NCBI GenBank assembly: GCA_003116975.1
Contig: BGKB01000077.1
Location: 383,687 to 447,686, forward strand
Length of the DNA: 64,000 nt
Direction of reading: 5' to 3'
Origin: Aurantiochytrium sp. KH105
Lineage: Eukaryota; Sar; Bigyra; Thraustochytrida; Thraustochytriidae
Every line of letters begins with the position of its first letter. Position 1 is the first letter of the stretch. The notes under the pieces were generated by a model. It had not been told where the DNA came from, searched no databases, and saw only the letters and a list, made by a program, of their open reading frames with translations. Of this stretch, positions 40,001 through 49,403 are shown one piece after another. The position numbers were made by a program, and so were the translations under genes.

Positions 40001-41658
40001 ACGAGCTTTTGGATGACCACCGCTGCGGCGTGATGCACGCGCATCTGTTCCGTCTCGCGGATAAGCTGCAAGGCATTGGGCCGGGGAATTAACGCCAGAC
40101 GATCAGGCGCTGGCTTGACGAAGGGAAGCGAGCTGCAGATTTCCTTGAGGATCCGACGCGTGAGCCGCGAACACCCGACAAGCTCGACGTTGACAAGACG
40201 CAGGCATCCATGGCACAGGTCCCGGACGCCTCTGCGCGTGATGTCAGGGACACCAGAGAGATCGAGTCGGTGCAGCTTTACCATGGTATTACCCATGAGC
40301 GTGAGGCATTCGTCGTCGAGCTGAACGCAACCCGAAAGATTGAGGACTTCGAGGCGATCGCCCATTTCGCACAAGCCACGGATACCCTCTGCTTTAAGAC
40401 GTACGACGCCACGTAGACTTAGACTCGTCAGTTTGGGAAAGCTCTCTGCAAGAATCCACGTGTCCTTGTTACCCAGCGAGCTACATTCTCCAAGCCCAAG
40501 ACTCTCGAGCGCTGGACACCCTCGCGCGAGCGCGCGCAAGGAAGCGCCGGTGAGCTGTGCACATCCCGAGGCACGAAAGACTTTGAGACCAGGACATCCG
40601 TGTGCGAGGGCGCGAACGCCTGCGTCGCGAACATGTTCGCAACCTGACAAATCAATCTCGCGCAGCTTGCTGCAACTCTGGCCAATTTCAACGAGCGCTT
40701 TGTCGCCAAATTCGCACAATTTTGCACAGTTTTTGAGTTTGAGCGTGCGAAGTGACTTGCAACAGCGGGCCAGCTCGCTGAGACTGCCGTCGGACACATG
40801 CGTGCACCCTTCGAGCGAGACATGTCGCAGCGAGCTGCACCCTGCAGCTACTACTCGTATGCTCAGATCGTTGACGTGGTGGCAACGATTTAGCACGATA
40901 CGCTTGAGTGCGTGACATCGCAGGGCCAGCGAGCGAAGGCCCACGTGAGTGATTTTGTGGCAGTTTTCCAAGTTAATCTCAAGCAGAGTTTCACAGGATC
41001 GAGCGAGCGCCCAGAGTCCGACATCCGTGATCTCGTTGCAAGCAGCGGCTTGGATGGACTCGACACATGGATGAAGATCGGCAATTTCCTGCAGGGTTGC
41101 ATCGGTCACGGGAAGGCCACTTTCTTTGGCATGTTTGGCGAGGTCCAGATGCTTTCGAAAGGTACCCATGTCATCTTTGAGAAAGTTCGAGAGAAAGCTG
41201 CGCAGCGCGCGTGGATTCTCCTCGCCGACGATGACGGCCTGTTTTGTGAATGGAGTGAGGTTGCTCGAGCGCCTCGCCTCTGGCGGGCGTGCGGATGGCG
41301 ATAGCGGCGCAAGCTGATTGTGACGTGGTGATCCAATGGTTTGACGCCGACCTCGTTTGCGGGAAGCCACTGCAGCAGATTTACGTCTTTTCTCTGGCGC
41401 TGCGTCTTGTTTGGGTTGTGTCGTCGACGACTCGGCCCATCGAACGTGCAAGCTGTTGATATGAATCGATTTGCGCTTAGCGCCTGCGCCTGTTGCAAAG
41501 ACGCCAGCGCGCTCGCGCTCATCCGCCTCATCTGAAGATGATTGCTCCTCTTCTTCATCCTCGTGCTGCTCGGTGGCGTCTTCGTGTGCAGGTTCTGGCG
41601 GCTGCGGTTGCCCCTCGTTCACGAGCAGGTCTCTCGTCGCGTCGTCGGGGACGTCCAT
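37012..41658 (-). CDS. Giant LRR, IQ-motif and WW-domain scaffold protein
   Basis: 1548 residues, single exon, ATG at 41658. The order is an acidic then basic N-terminus (1-150), cysteine-containing LRRs of the AMN1/F-box type (about 185-545, repeats such as LREIDLSGCEHVRDAGVRAL), and about eleven IQ-like motifs (about 550-900: VVIQKLVRGVRARG, LLLQRCYRGHKGRE, LRIQAAFRGWRGRK, CSIQAAFRTYR and others). A coiled-coil (about 905-1010) follows, then five good WW domains and two degenerate ones (about 1080-1460; for example WVEYQDDEGRIYYYN ... QWEKP). IQ motifs bind calmodulin and WW domains bind proline-rich peptides. This is a probable Ca/CaM-responsive scaffold, perhaps cytoskeletal or flagellar, and the role is inferred. 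There is no catalytic domain. The 3' end is tandemly duplicated next to the gene. Confidence 0.92.
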   Translation of the reverse strand: MDVPDDATRDLLVNEGQPQPPEPAHEDATEQHEDEEEEQSSSDEADERERAGVFATGAGAKRKSIHINSLHVRWAESSTTQPKQDAAPEKRRKSAAVASRKRGRRQTIGSPRHNQLAPLSPSARPPEARRSSNLTPFTKQAVIVGEENPRALRSFLSNFLKDDMGTFRKHLDLAKHAKESGLPVTDATLQEIADLHPCVESIQAAACNEITDVGLWALARSCETLLEINLENCHKITHVGLRSLALRCHALKRIVLNRCHHVNDLSIRVVAAGCSSLRHVSLEGCTHVSDGSLSELARCCKSLRTLKLKNCAKLCEFGDKALVEIGQSCSKLREIDLSGCEHVRDAGVRALAHGCPGLKVFRASGCAQLTGASLRALARGCPALESLGLGECSSLGNKDTWILAESFPKLTSLSLRGVVRLKAEGIRGLCEMGDRLEVLNLSGCVQLDDECLTLMGNTMVKLHRLDLSGVPDITRRGVRDLCHGCLRLVNVELVGCSRLTRRILKEICSSLPFVKPAPDRLALIPRPNALQLIRETEQMRVHHAAAVVIQKLVRGVRARGGVQRIRYWALRRFVVSKVQAIVRGYQTRKRLRLERERRDQARSALLLQRCYRGHKGRERSRAQRRLRALRADQSVAVLRIQAAFRGWRGRKVAARVRRDKALEALRAVERRNREEQMALRIQRTFRGRKGYLAYLVLLETKRLEEERRFKDKMAALRLQAAWRRRMAYQELLRRRAAKLQRELEERTAVVLQRVYRGMLGRRIAAAEAKTQAWQREQASSVVIQRAWRGCRGRHVAALMKSLATLLNHEREAACKIQTFWRSCQAVALYEFLKLVQSEARRKEQAALQIQRVFRGHKGREEREVIIEFRKYEAELAPLRNLAARFAAEVEVGQAKLDEVLKRQTKMKSQVEDLELELDEVSKHRSKWYDSANVTGTLQRYRTGYLAQALRGQIEVLRARLQALQFQDIDPMRIEVRALEKQHRDVVRQLAPREAGLSFEIRRSRPARLRAKLKLREDCACSIQAAFRTYRVKSATAMGGGHWQEAHDEESGSTYYFNVFTQETTYQAPWSFRVLRDDAARQANNTLAKLYRLIDTAKTTVTWQQFFDETTGYPFWYNAQTNEYRWEAPTEYTAMERQLSYDTSALDNVDVSQSARLRETGSEWVWVEYQDDEGRIYYYNAVTQQAQWEKPQGFDEQWLKHQDAQALTARSSRVRTARASDWAELRDEHGNLYYWNERTGETQWDKPADFDAQWLEDEKDALTARSIRSSKELGSEWQELLDPETGYTYYYNIVTQETAWSLPPSLLQAENGSSDKEGHDQANNANAVEHEETQGGDGEANVDTETWVPYYEEDGSVNYYDPNTAEALVGDGVGDTVALEGAPDVTSAISLSQATEGSPWQELMDVETGTTYLWNSETGETAHSWEEVVQEYKDAGLLSDVRPEDLYMEAEIAQRNADPMTFTSAQRIWDIYGANVAQDPQLLEHVEALLAIEAQDTDEALAQDTEHVELMQWLAQYVMDGQLMSATAMAKQALDRLRYDPTAGEGDVW

Positions 41659-42359
41659 CTTTGCGCGAGGACAAACGCGACGACTCGCCTCTCGAGCCCC
41701 CTGCGCGAGGCCGAAGGCCTCTATGCACAGGCGTCGCGTTTGTCGACGGCACTCTTAGCGCATCGCGAGCTCGCGACAAGTTCGCCAAGGTGGTCCCCGT
41801 GTTCGCGAGGAAAATGTCCGTTCGCATGTTTTCCCTCTATATTTGTAAGAACAGGTGTTTTTTTCCTTTTATTTCCCAAGATCAACCTTTGGCAAGTTCG
41901 CTCGACCGGCAGACGGAAGAACTTCGCCGGCGCCGCGCAGACGGTGACGCGGCGATCGCCGCCAGGGCGGAGGGCGCGCGAGCACACGCGCTCTGTCCGC
42001 TTTCCTCCTCACTTCACTTCGAGTCAGCAGACGCTCGGCCGCTGAGCAGGCGGGTCTTGTTTGGGATGAGGAGAGAAAGAGGAGAGGGCCGCCCTAGTAC
42101 CTCTGTCGACGGCGAGTTTCACAGTCGCTGCCAGCGTAAACCCAGCCAGTCAGTCAGCCACCTGGACAGAGCAAACTGCGCAGGAGAGGACAATATGAAC
42201 ACACGTGCTACGCTACTTTCTTGCCTGCAAGGTGGTAACGCAAGAGGCCTGAAATGCCCATGGGGGGACCAAGAGCCTCAAGATGAAATTCTCGAGAGCC
42301 ATCGACAAAGTCGACGACGGCCTAGACCGCAAGGAAGAGAGGGGCCAAGCTGGCTGTCA
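41659..42359. other. Divergent spacer between the LRR-IQ-WW and CCDC47-like genes
   Basis: 701 bp. The plus-strand frame is open right through it from 41493, and an alternative ATG at 42195 would add 55 residues to the CCDC47-like protein. I see no other feature. Confidence 0.45.
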
Positions 42360-43409
42360 ATGGCATGGCCACGTTTGTGCGTGTATGCGTTGAGTCTCAC
42401 CTCTGCGCTCGCGGCAACTGATGTTGCCCAAGAGTGTGTTCAAGCTCGAACGTCTCTTGGGTCATCGCCATCGTCCTTGCCTTCACCATCGTCATCATGG
42501 TCAACCTCGGCTGTTGCTATGGAGGTCCTTAACATGCCATTTGTGGGACTCTTTCTGGCGTACGTTGTCATTTTCTGTATTGGAAGCTGGCTAAACTGTC
42601 GACTGGCAACGCGTTGGCTGCAGGATGTGTGGCCCGTTTTGTCTGCAGAGTTCTACTGCGTAGGGATCCCGCTACGCACCACAGAAGAGCTCAAGACAAA
42701 GCAGATTGCGCAGCCTTTTCGGTCGGGCGTCCTGCAGGCTGAGAATTACCGAAGCTTTCGTCTCTATGCGAGCGGTCGCCGCAACTGTATGTGCTGTCTT
42801 ATCGATTTAGATTTTCGACCACGGCAAGACTGTCTGGCGCTCTCGTATTCGTTGCTGTCGGAGTGGAGAGACTTGCTTTTTGTCGATGTCCCATTTATTC
42901 CAGGCAAGGTGGAACCTTTTGTCTTTAGCATTCTTCGGCGCAAAGATCTTGCATTTGCCAAGCAAACTATGCACGATGTGGCTGCCTATACGCGTCCAGT
43001 TCCATTGGAGTTGTTGCCGAGTGGTCTATTGTGCATGACTGACTGCAGCGAATTGGTGGCGCACTTTCTCTCTCCTTCCATTGTCAAGTCGCTTCAGGCG
43101 TTGCGCGAGTACATTGAGCTCATCCATATTAGTGACGAGAACACGATATCTTGCTTTGGGCCGAATCAGGTCCATCGTGAGGCCATGCGCTTTCGCCTGC
43201 GGATGCCGCGGAGCGCACAAGATCGTCGTGCGTTGCTCTCGCTCGTCTTCAGCTTTGTGGATCTTGCTGCCGGGACCAAGCTTTCGAATGATGCGCGTCT
43301 GGCAGCTAAACGCTTGCGTGCCAGTTCAAAAGATGCTCTGGGCGATGCCCGACCTCGGCGTGTGCCGAGTCCGCCGCCCTCGCCGCCACTGGCACCCCCG
43401 CCTCCTTAG
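42360..43409 (+). CDS. CCDC47: CCDC47-like ER membrane protein
   Basis: 349 residues from the ATG at 42360, chosen because MAWPRLCVYALSLTSALAATD looks like a signal peptide. A short Ser-rich lumenal part follows, then one membrane helix (VGLFLAYVVIFCIGSWL) and a cytosolic domain with family blocks: NYRSFRLYASGRRNC, RPRQDCLALSYSLL, FVFSILRRKDLAF, ELVAHFLSPSIV and IHISDE. This matches CCDC47 (DUF1682), which binds the Sec61 translocon as part of the PAT complex and supports insertion of multipass membrane proteins. The usual long basic coiled C-terminus is shortened here to a Pro-rich end. Starting at 42195 would give 404 residues with a less clear signal. An upstream exon is not excluded. Confidence 0.82.
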   Translation: MAWPRLCVYALSLTSALAATDVAQECVQARTSLGSSPSSLPSPSSSWSTSAVAMEVLNMPFVGLFLAYVVIFCIGSWLNCRLATRWLQDVWPVLSAEFYCVGIPLRTTEELKTKQIAQPFRSGVLQAENYRSFRLYASGRRNCMCCLIDLDFRPRQDCLALSYSLLSEWRDLLFVDVPFIPGKVEPFVFSILRRKDLAFAKQTMHDVAAYTRPVPLELLPSGLLCMTDCSELVAHFLSPSIVKSLQALREYIELIHISDENTISCFGPNQVHREAMRFRLRMPRSAQDRRALLSLVFSFVDLAAGTKLSNDARLAAKRLRASSKDALGDARPRRVPSPPPSPPLAPPPP

Positions 43410-44370
43410 GTAAAGATGCGTCGATCGTATCGTGATTCGCCCAAGCGCTCGTTTTTACCTTTCGAAATGTTTTTCATGCACAATGTCCAAAGCCTGGAGC
43501 CAAAGTAGAATCGTCATGTGTGACAATCTCTCTCAAATGAAATGAACTTCTTGCTCCCTCCTCTTAAACTCAATGTCAGCAAATCATCGCGAAGGTCAGC
43601 AAAGCAAGCTTCACGCCGTCAGATGCCATCCGCAAGCGTAAAACGCTTCTCCTTGGTCTCTCCTCGCTTCGCTTCGCTTCCTTCGCCTGGCCTTGTCTCG
43701 CGTCCACGCGCGCACACGTACTACACACCCTCGCAAGGACACGGACACGCCTCCCTCATGACGCGTTTTGCCTGCAGCGTCGGCCGACCGATCCTCCACC
43801 GACCGAAGTCGGCCAGGCCTTCCACATGCTGGCCGCGCCGCTGCCGGACACCCGGTCGGTCGGCTTCCTTGCGACACCCGCTGCTGCTGCAAAGGAGTGC
43901 GTCCGTGCGTCTCGGTGCACTCGCGCGTCTTCGTTCTCCATTCATCTGTCCATCGATCCATTCATCCATCCATCGATACTGTATCCCTTGAAAAGCAGCA
44001 GCCTGAGCAAGCCTGCCTGCCCTCGTCCGCGTGAGTGAGTCGCGTCGAGTCCAGGCCGCATCGAGCGAGGGAAACAAGGATCCCTCTCTTGCCGTTCGCC
44101 TCTCCTTTCTCCTTTCCTTGCCTTGTCCACTCCGCGATTCCATTCCATTCTGCAGTGCACGCGCGGTCACCGGTCATAATATCATGTTCTGTTCCACCTC
44201 TCCCCCGTTCTGTTCCGTTCCTCCCCGCACCGTTCTCCCCGACTCCGCGCCGACTCCGCGCCCACCCCCCTCGCTCCCCTGCTCCCCGGGCGCCGCGGCG
44301 GCGCAGAGGGGGGCGGCGCGCGAGTCCCGCCGGTGTCCACGACGCCGGGTCACCCGCGCCTCCGCGGCCC

Positions 44371-44375
44371 TTTTT

Positions 44376-44430
<55 letters not shown>

Positions 44431-44432
44431 CC
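44371..44432. repeat. (TTTC)n microsatellite
   Basis: About fourteen TTTC units, a perfect pyrimidine tract, about 330 bases upstream of the myosin ATG. It could form triplex DNA. Confidence 0.9.
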
Positions 44433-44670
44433 CTGCCGGCGGCAGAGCAGGTCGAGCACCCGCGCCGAGTCCGCGACGGCGAGCGCGGCCGGCCGGCCGA
44501 CCGACGCGCGCAGGCAGACCCGCTTCGCTTCGCTCGCTCCCGCCTCGTTGCGCGCGCGGCGCCGGAGTCCCCCGGCTGCGCGGGGGCGGCGCGGGCTGGG
44601 CTCGCTGGCTGGCTCCGGGTCGCTCGCTCCCGGCGGCGCGGCACGTGCAGAGGCACGTGGGCATTACCCC

Positions 44671-44719
44671 GCGCGAGAGCGCGGGCAAGAGCGCGGGCAA
44701 GAGCGCGGGCAAGAGCGCG
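44671..44719. repeat. (GCGGGCAAGAGC)n minisatellite
   Basis: Four near-perfect 12-bp units end about 40 bases before the myosin ATG, probably in the 5' leader. Confidence 0.8.
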
Positions 44720-44756
44720 AAAGGAGGGGAGGAGGGGAGGAGAAGGGAGGGGCGCG

Positions 44757-47700
44757 ATGCGCAGGGCGCGGAGGGAGACGAGCGCCGGCGGCAAGGCCGA
44801 GGGCGGCAGGAAGATGCGCGCGCCGGTGGCGGTCGAGGCGGCGCGCCAGGGCGTCGAGGTGCGCGGCGGCGGCGGCGGCGGCGGCGACCGCGACCGCGAC
44901 CGCGACGGCGGCGAGGAGGGCAGCGGCGGCGGCGGCCTGCGGCTGGCGGCGCCCCCGCGGAAAAAGTCTTTCTGGGCCAGCAAGCTCGGACGCCAGCCGC
45001 GCGACGTCTTGGCGCAGCGGGTCCTGGCGGAGGCGCGGCAACAGGAGGGCAGGGAACAGGTGCAGCAGCAGCAACAACATGAGGGGCTCTTCGTGTGGGT
45101 GGTGGGGTCCACCACGAATGTCTACGAAACGGGCAAGCTCGTGAACCTGTTGCCAGACGGTAAATTCGAAGTGGCCATGGTGGAATCAGGCGAGACACGC
45201 TCCATCGCCCGGAGACTGCTCTTTCCTGCATCCGAAAAAGATCCTCTGGAGACGTCTGATCTGACGCAGCTCGACTTCATCAACGAGGCCAATCTACTCT
45301 GGGCCCTGCAGAAGCGGACCGAGGCAGACCTTCCATATTCATTTATTGGCCCCGTCTTGGTTGCTGTGAACCCGCTCATTGCCATCCCCGACCCAGAGGG
45401 CGTTGAAGCAGGCGCCACCAGGATGCCCCACGTTCCGCACCCATACACGCTGGCGGAGCGCATGCTCTTGCAGCTTGAGCTCTCCCAGCTTCAGGGACAT
45501 CCACGGTCACAGTCGGTCATCATATCTGGAGAGAGCGGCTCAGGCAAGACCGTGACGGCGAAAATGGTCCTTCAGCACGTCGTTCGTCGTTCTTTCCCCT
45601 CGCGAGATTCCACAACACAGTCAATTCACAGCGACTGTCCCCTCGACGAGCGTCTTTTGCAGGCAAACCCGATCCTCGAGGCTTTCGGAAATGCATCGAC
45701 GCTCCGTAATGACAACTCGTCACGCTTTGGCAAATTCTTCAAACTCTTCTTTGACGAGGACGGCAACGTCGATGGAGCGACGCTCGAAACGTACTTGCTC
45801 GAGCGCTCGCGTGTAACTCGCCACGTTCATGGCGAGAGAAACTTTCACATCTTTTATGCCCTGCTCGCCGGCGACGCCTCCCACATGGGAGTGGATGAGG
45901 CATTTCGTGAGAAACTCGGACTGGTCGACCGGGACTTCAATTACGCCAAGATGCGAAACGGCGCACGGCCTGCGCGGCTCCTCGCGAAGGACATGGAAAC
46001 GCTCGAGCACGTCATGCGCGCGTTCTCAAGCATTGGCATCGCCGACGACGCGTCCGAGAGAATCCTCGAGACTCTCGCAGGTCTGCTCCACTTGGGCAAC
46101 CTCGTCTTTATTGATGAGGGATCCACCTACGATGGGGAGCAGGCTGAGCTGATTGCAGACAGCGACGCCTTGGTTCATCTTTGTGCGCTGTGGGGACTGG
46201 CCTCGCACGCAGAGGCAAGTCGCCTCTTGTGTGAGAGAACCATCAATGTCGGGCGTGAGACGACTCGGGTGCCCCTAAGTGTGGAGCAGGCGCAAAAGGC
46301 GCGCGATGCAGTGGCCAAAGACGTCTATGCACGGCTCTTCCAGTGGATTTGCGCGCGCGTCAATCAAAGTCTCGAGGGCCTCGCGAGCGTAGCGTCCTTC
46401 GCGGACATGCCCTTTGTTGGAGTGCTCGACATTTTCGGCTTTGAGTCCTTCGAGCAGAATGGCCTGGAACAGCTGCTCATCAACTATGCCAACGAGCGTT
46501 TACAGGCGTCGTTCAATATGCACGTATTGCAAGACGAAGCGGACCTTTACATGCGGGAGGGTCTGGTTTCAGCCGGTTCGTATTCCCGTGCTCGAGGCTT
46601 CTCGGAGAGTCCACGCCGTGGCCTTCGCGCCGGATCGAACTCGCCTGCCGTCCCGCGCGTCAGCGCCGCAGCTTCTGACGTCATTGAAGAGGTGCTCGAA
46701 CTCCTCGACGAGGAGGCGCAGCGCCTTGACGGAAGTGACCTCGGGCTCAACCGACGTATTCAGGACCAGCTTGCATCCAACAAATCTCTACGCACCCCGC
46801 ACCCAAGCAGACGCGCAGAACAGTTCATTATCGCGCATACAGCTGGCCACGTCACGTACACAGTGGGCACATTTCTAGAGCGCAACGATGATGTTCTTCC
46901 AAAGGAAACCTTGGACGTGCTGCGCCGGGTTGATAACCAGGTACTTGCAGAGGCATTTACAGACGCCCGCTCGCACGCTCACGCGCGGTCAAGCAAGAGT
47001 CGACACAAGACGGGTGCGCGCAATGCGGGCAAGCAGCTCTCCGTCTCTGGCAAGTTCGTTTGCCAGATCGAGGATCTCGTCGAAAGCCTCGATGCGACCT
47101 CGTGCTCGTATGTTCGATGCATCAAGCCGAATCCAATCATGCGGCGCGATGATCCGGAGAAGGATATCCCAACATCCACCGCGAAGAAACGCAGCAGCGG
47201 TAAAAAGACCAAGAGTGCCGACGACGCAACCCCGTCTTTTCCATGGTTTGACCGAAGGTATGTGAGTGCGCAAATCAAGAGCCTCTGTCTTCCTCAGGCG
47301 GCCTTGACGCTACGCGACGGCTTGCCTGTTCGACTTCAGCTCGATGAGCTCATGTCAATTCTCGATCCGGCTATTCAAGGCCCCGTGGAACGCGCGTGCC
47401 ACTCGCATGGCTTGGGTCGAATGACGCGATTTCTTCCCGTCATGCTTGGCGCCTTTGGTGTGGAGTCCTCCGCATACAGGCTTGGCGCAACGCAAGTCTT
47501 TTTCCACAATGACCAGGTGGATCAGCTGCAAACAGCTCTTCGCCGCATTGACAATTGGGTCGGCGACGATTCCCAGTTTGCTGATGACGGGGATTACCTG
47601 CAGTGGTCTGAAGAAGTAGAACATTCACTGATTCGTCAGCGCTGGAGAATTGTGATTGCGGCCGTTCGTTTCTTCAACAAGTTTAATCTTCCACTAATGG

Positions 47701-49403
47701 AGAGAGAGAATCGAGAACAAGCCGCACGCTTGCTGCAACGGAATCTTCGCGCGCTCATCAAACGCCGTCACTTGCTTCAACTGCGAAAGGCAGCCATTAC
47801 AGGCCAGAGATTATACCGAGGCGCAAAGGGTCGCGAGCGCGCTCTCGACCGTATTGCAGAGGTCGAAGCCAACGAAGCGCTGCTCGAAGAGGCAGCCATC
47901 GCCGATCAAGAGATGAGCTCGGACCTCGAGGACGAGAATGACGGGCCCAGAGTGAATGCCGGTAGCACCGGTGGAAATAGCCTTCACTCGCAATCGCAAC
48001 CTCGAGGCAGTTTTCACTCGCGATCGCAGTCTGGAGGCAGTCTTCACGCGCGATCACATTCTGGAGGCAGCAGCGCGGCAGCTTCTTATTCGAGCTCACT
48101 CTTTGGCAGAAAACGTCTCTCCCAATCGCAAGGCCCGCATCTGGTGACAGACGAACCGACACCCGCGAGGACGCTTGCAGCCGGCGTCGACAGCGCCTCG
48201 CACAGACGAAGCTCTTCAGCACGCTCGTCCGCGACGACCAAAAGGTCTTCGCGAAGATCTTCACGATCCCTTATCTCGACGCGAATCAACGAGAGTCCAG
48301 CCGGACCTTCGCGATTCGAACGCGTGCGGAAAATGTCAATGATCGGCGCCCACTTCGACGAGAACGCCTTTTCGCGCGCTCTGGCGGAGGCTCAGGAGGA
48401 AGATGAACGGCGGGAAGAAAATCTCTCGCGCTCGTACTCGCAAGGTTCAAGTTTGAAGGAACCCGCAAGGGAACTTCAATTGGCAGAACGCCCCCGTTCA
48501 ACTCCACGGGCTTCGCTCAAAAGCGCACCGCAGACCGGCGCATCTGGCGATGTGCTCGATGCCACTGCTGACAGATTTTCTGAGACGGATGAGGAAAGTC
48601 TCTCGTGCATTGCTTGCGTGCTCGGTATCGTAAAGCGGACGCCCTGGAAGCGGCGATACCTCGTGCTGGACCCCAGCGCGCGGTCCGTGAGTATTTATGC
48701 ACAGCGGAAAGGGCAGGCAAGGCTAAATTCCTGCATAAACGTTTTCCGTGTTCTCCCTGCGGATTTCAATCCACCGCCGCGCATGGATGCCTCGCACGAT
48801 GAATACGAGATGGATAATTTTGAGTTTGAGGCACCCTCGACTCCGATAACTCTTTTGAGAAGCCGGGCGCGCCCCGGGCGCTATCGGTTGCGGGTCACGG
48901 GAGGGAGAGCAGATCATGATGCTCTGCAGGAGACGCGGACGTTGACGATCGCGTTTGACCACTTTGATGAGATGAACGCGTGGCGGAATGTGTTCACAAA
49001 ATTGTTAGAACCTCCGAGTCAAAATTCGGGGTTCAAGCACGATCGTGTGCTGCTCGAAAACGCAATGTGGAGTGCCCTGCATGAAGGTGCCTTTTCTGAC
49101 GCGGAAAGTTCTTCTCTTTATCAAGAGTCAACCATCTTTGGAGCCCAAATTAGGTGCAAGAACCCGGAGTGCCAGCAAGTGAATAATTCACTTTACGGGA
49201 TGGCATGTATTGCATGTGGCTGGTCTCTTTCGCTCCATGATAGCGAAGATGCCGCCGATGGTTTCTCTGGAGACGCAAGCGAGGATGATCTTGATTCTCT
49301 ACCTCCGTCCATTTCGATGCAAAGACGGCCGGTTCGCACGAACCGCTGGTTGCAAATGGGTGATGGTGCGGCTTCAGATGACGATGACGATAGTTTTTTT
49401 TGA
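44757..49403 (+). CDS. Unconventional myosin with PH domain and zinc finger
   Basis: 1548 residues from the ATG at 44757; another in-frame ATG is 19 codons later. The first 90 residues are Gly/Arg/Asp repeats. The motor follows: P-loop GESGSGKT (258-265), switch I NDNSSRFGK (318-326), switch II DIFGFE (558-563), and later SYVRCIKPN and the converter. After ADLYMREG, where most myosins have a relay loop with a conserved Trp and DN, there is a Ser/Pro/Arg-rich insert instead. Two IQ-like motifs (about 985-1030) bind light chains or calmodulin. A Ser-rich linker contains three near-repeats of GG/RGSFHSRSQSGGS type. A PH-like domain is at about 1280-1418, and a C-x4-C ... C-x2-C finger (C1467, C1472, C1484, C1487) resembles the RanBP2 type. 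The tail ends in an Asp run. There is no long coiled coil, so it is probably single-headed. The PH domain suggests membrane binding. Confidence 0.93.
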   Translation: MRRARRETSAGGKAEGGRKMRAPVAVEAARQGVEVRGGGGGGGDRDRDRDGGEEGSGGGGLRLAAPPRKKSFWASKLGRQPRDVLAQRVLAEARQQEGREQVQQQQQHEGLFVWVVGSTTNVYETGKLVNLLPDGKFEVAMVESGETRSIARRLLFPASEKDPLETSDLTQLDFINEANLLWALQKRTEADLPYSFIGPVLVAVNPLIAIPDPEGVEAGATRMPHVPHPYTLAERMLLQLELSQLQGHPRSQSVIISGESGSGKTVTAKMVLQHVVRRSFPSRDSTTQSIHSDCPLDERLLQANPILEAFGNASTLRNDNSSRFGKFFKLFFDEDGNVDGATLETYLLERSRVTRHVHGERNFHIFYALLAGDASHMGVDEAFREKLGLVDRDFNYAKMRNGARPARLLAKDMETLEHVMRAFSSIGIADDASERILETLAGLLHLGNLVFIDEGSTYDGEQAELIADSDALVHLCALWGLASHAEASRLLCERTINVGRETTRVPLSVEQAQKARDAVAKDVYARLFQWICARVNQSLEGLASVASFADMPFVGVLDIFGFESFEQNGLEQLLINYANERLQASFNMHVLQDEADLYMREGLVSAGSYSRARGFSESPRRGLRAGSNSPAVPRVSAAASDVIEEVLELLDEEAQRLDGSDLGLNRRIQDQLASNKSLRTPHPSRRAEQFIIAHTAGHVTYTVGTFLERNDDVLPKETLDVLRRVDNQVLAEAFTDARSHAHARSSKSRHKTGARNAGKQLSVSGKFVCQIEDLVESLDATSCSYVRCIKPNPIMRRDDPEKDIPTSTAKKRSSGKKTKSADDATPSFPWFDRRYVSAQIKSLCLPQAALTLRDGLPVRLQLDELMSILDPAIQGPVERACHSHGLGRMTRFLPVMLGAFGVESSAYRLGATQVFFHNDQVDQLQTALRRIDNWVGDDSQFADDGDYLQWSEEVEHSLIRQRWRIVIAAVRFFNKFNLPLMERENREQAARLLQRNLRALIKRRHLLQLRKAAITGQRLYRGAKGRERALDRIAEVEANEALLEEAAIADQEMSSDLEDENDGPRVNAGSTGGNSLHSQSQPRGSFHSRSQSGGSLHARSHSGGSSAAASYSSSLFGRKRLSQSQGPHLVTDEPTPARTLAAGVDSASHRRSSSARSSATTKRSSRRSSRSLISTRINESPAGPSRFERVRKMSMIGAHFDENAFSRALAEAQEEDERREENLSRSYSQGSSLKEPARELQLAERPRSTPRASLKSAPQTGASGDVLDATADRFSETDEESLSCIACVLGIVKRTPWKRRYLVLDPSARSVSIYAQRKGQARLNSCINVFRVLPADFNPPPRMDASHDEYEMDNFEFEAPSTPITLLRSRARPGRYRLRVTGGRADHDALQETRTLTIAFDHFDEMNAWRNVFTKLLEPPSQNSGFKHDRVLLENAMWSALHEGAFSDAESSSLYQESTIFGAQIRCKNPECQQVNNSLYGMACIACGWSLSLHDSEDAADGFSGDASEDDLDSLPPSISMQRRPVRTNRWLQMGDGAASDDDDDSFF
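47985..48080 (+). repeat. Coding tandem repeat in the myosin linker
   Basis: Three units of about 33 bp (CGAGGCAG, TTTTCACTCGCGATCGCAG / CTGGAGGCAG type) encode HSQSQPRGSF, HSRSQSGGSL and HARSHSGGSS. This Ser-rich linker may be phosphorylated. Confidence 0.7.

Larger units (their letters stand above)
43410..44756. other. Intergenic region upstream of the myosin gene
   Basis: 1.35 kb, rich in pyrimidine. Repeats listed separately include a (TTTC)n tract and GCGGGCAAGAGC units. The plus-strand frame is open from 44031 but has pure repeat composition. The minus-strand frames of 290-310 codons that overlap the myosin start are antisense artefacts. A GAGCAGG/CCTGC-type short duplication near 44000 has no clear meaning. 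Confidence 0.5.

Noticed and set aside
44031..44756. N-terminal extension of the myosin frame by 242 residues
   Set aside because: It is made of microsatellite and minisatellite sequence (Phe/Leu/Ser and Arg/Ala runs) and an ATG at 44757 suits the motor better.
44174..45231. Minus-strand frames of about 300 codons over the myosin start
   Set aside because: Antisense to repeats and the Gly/Arg coding start, with no family similarity.
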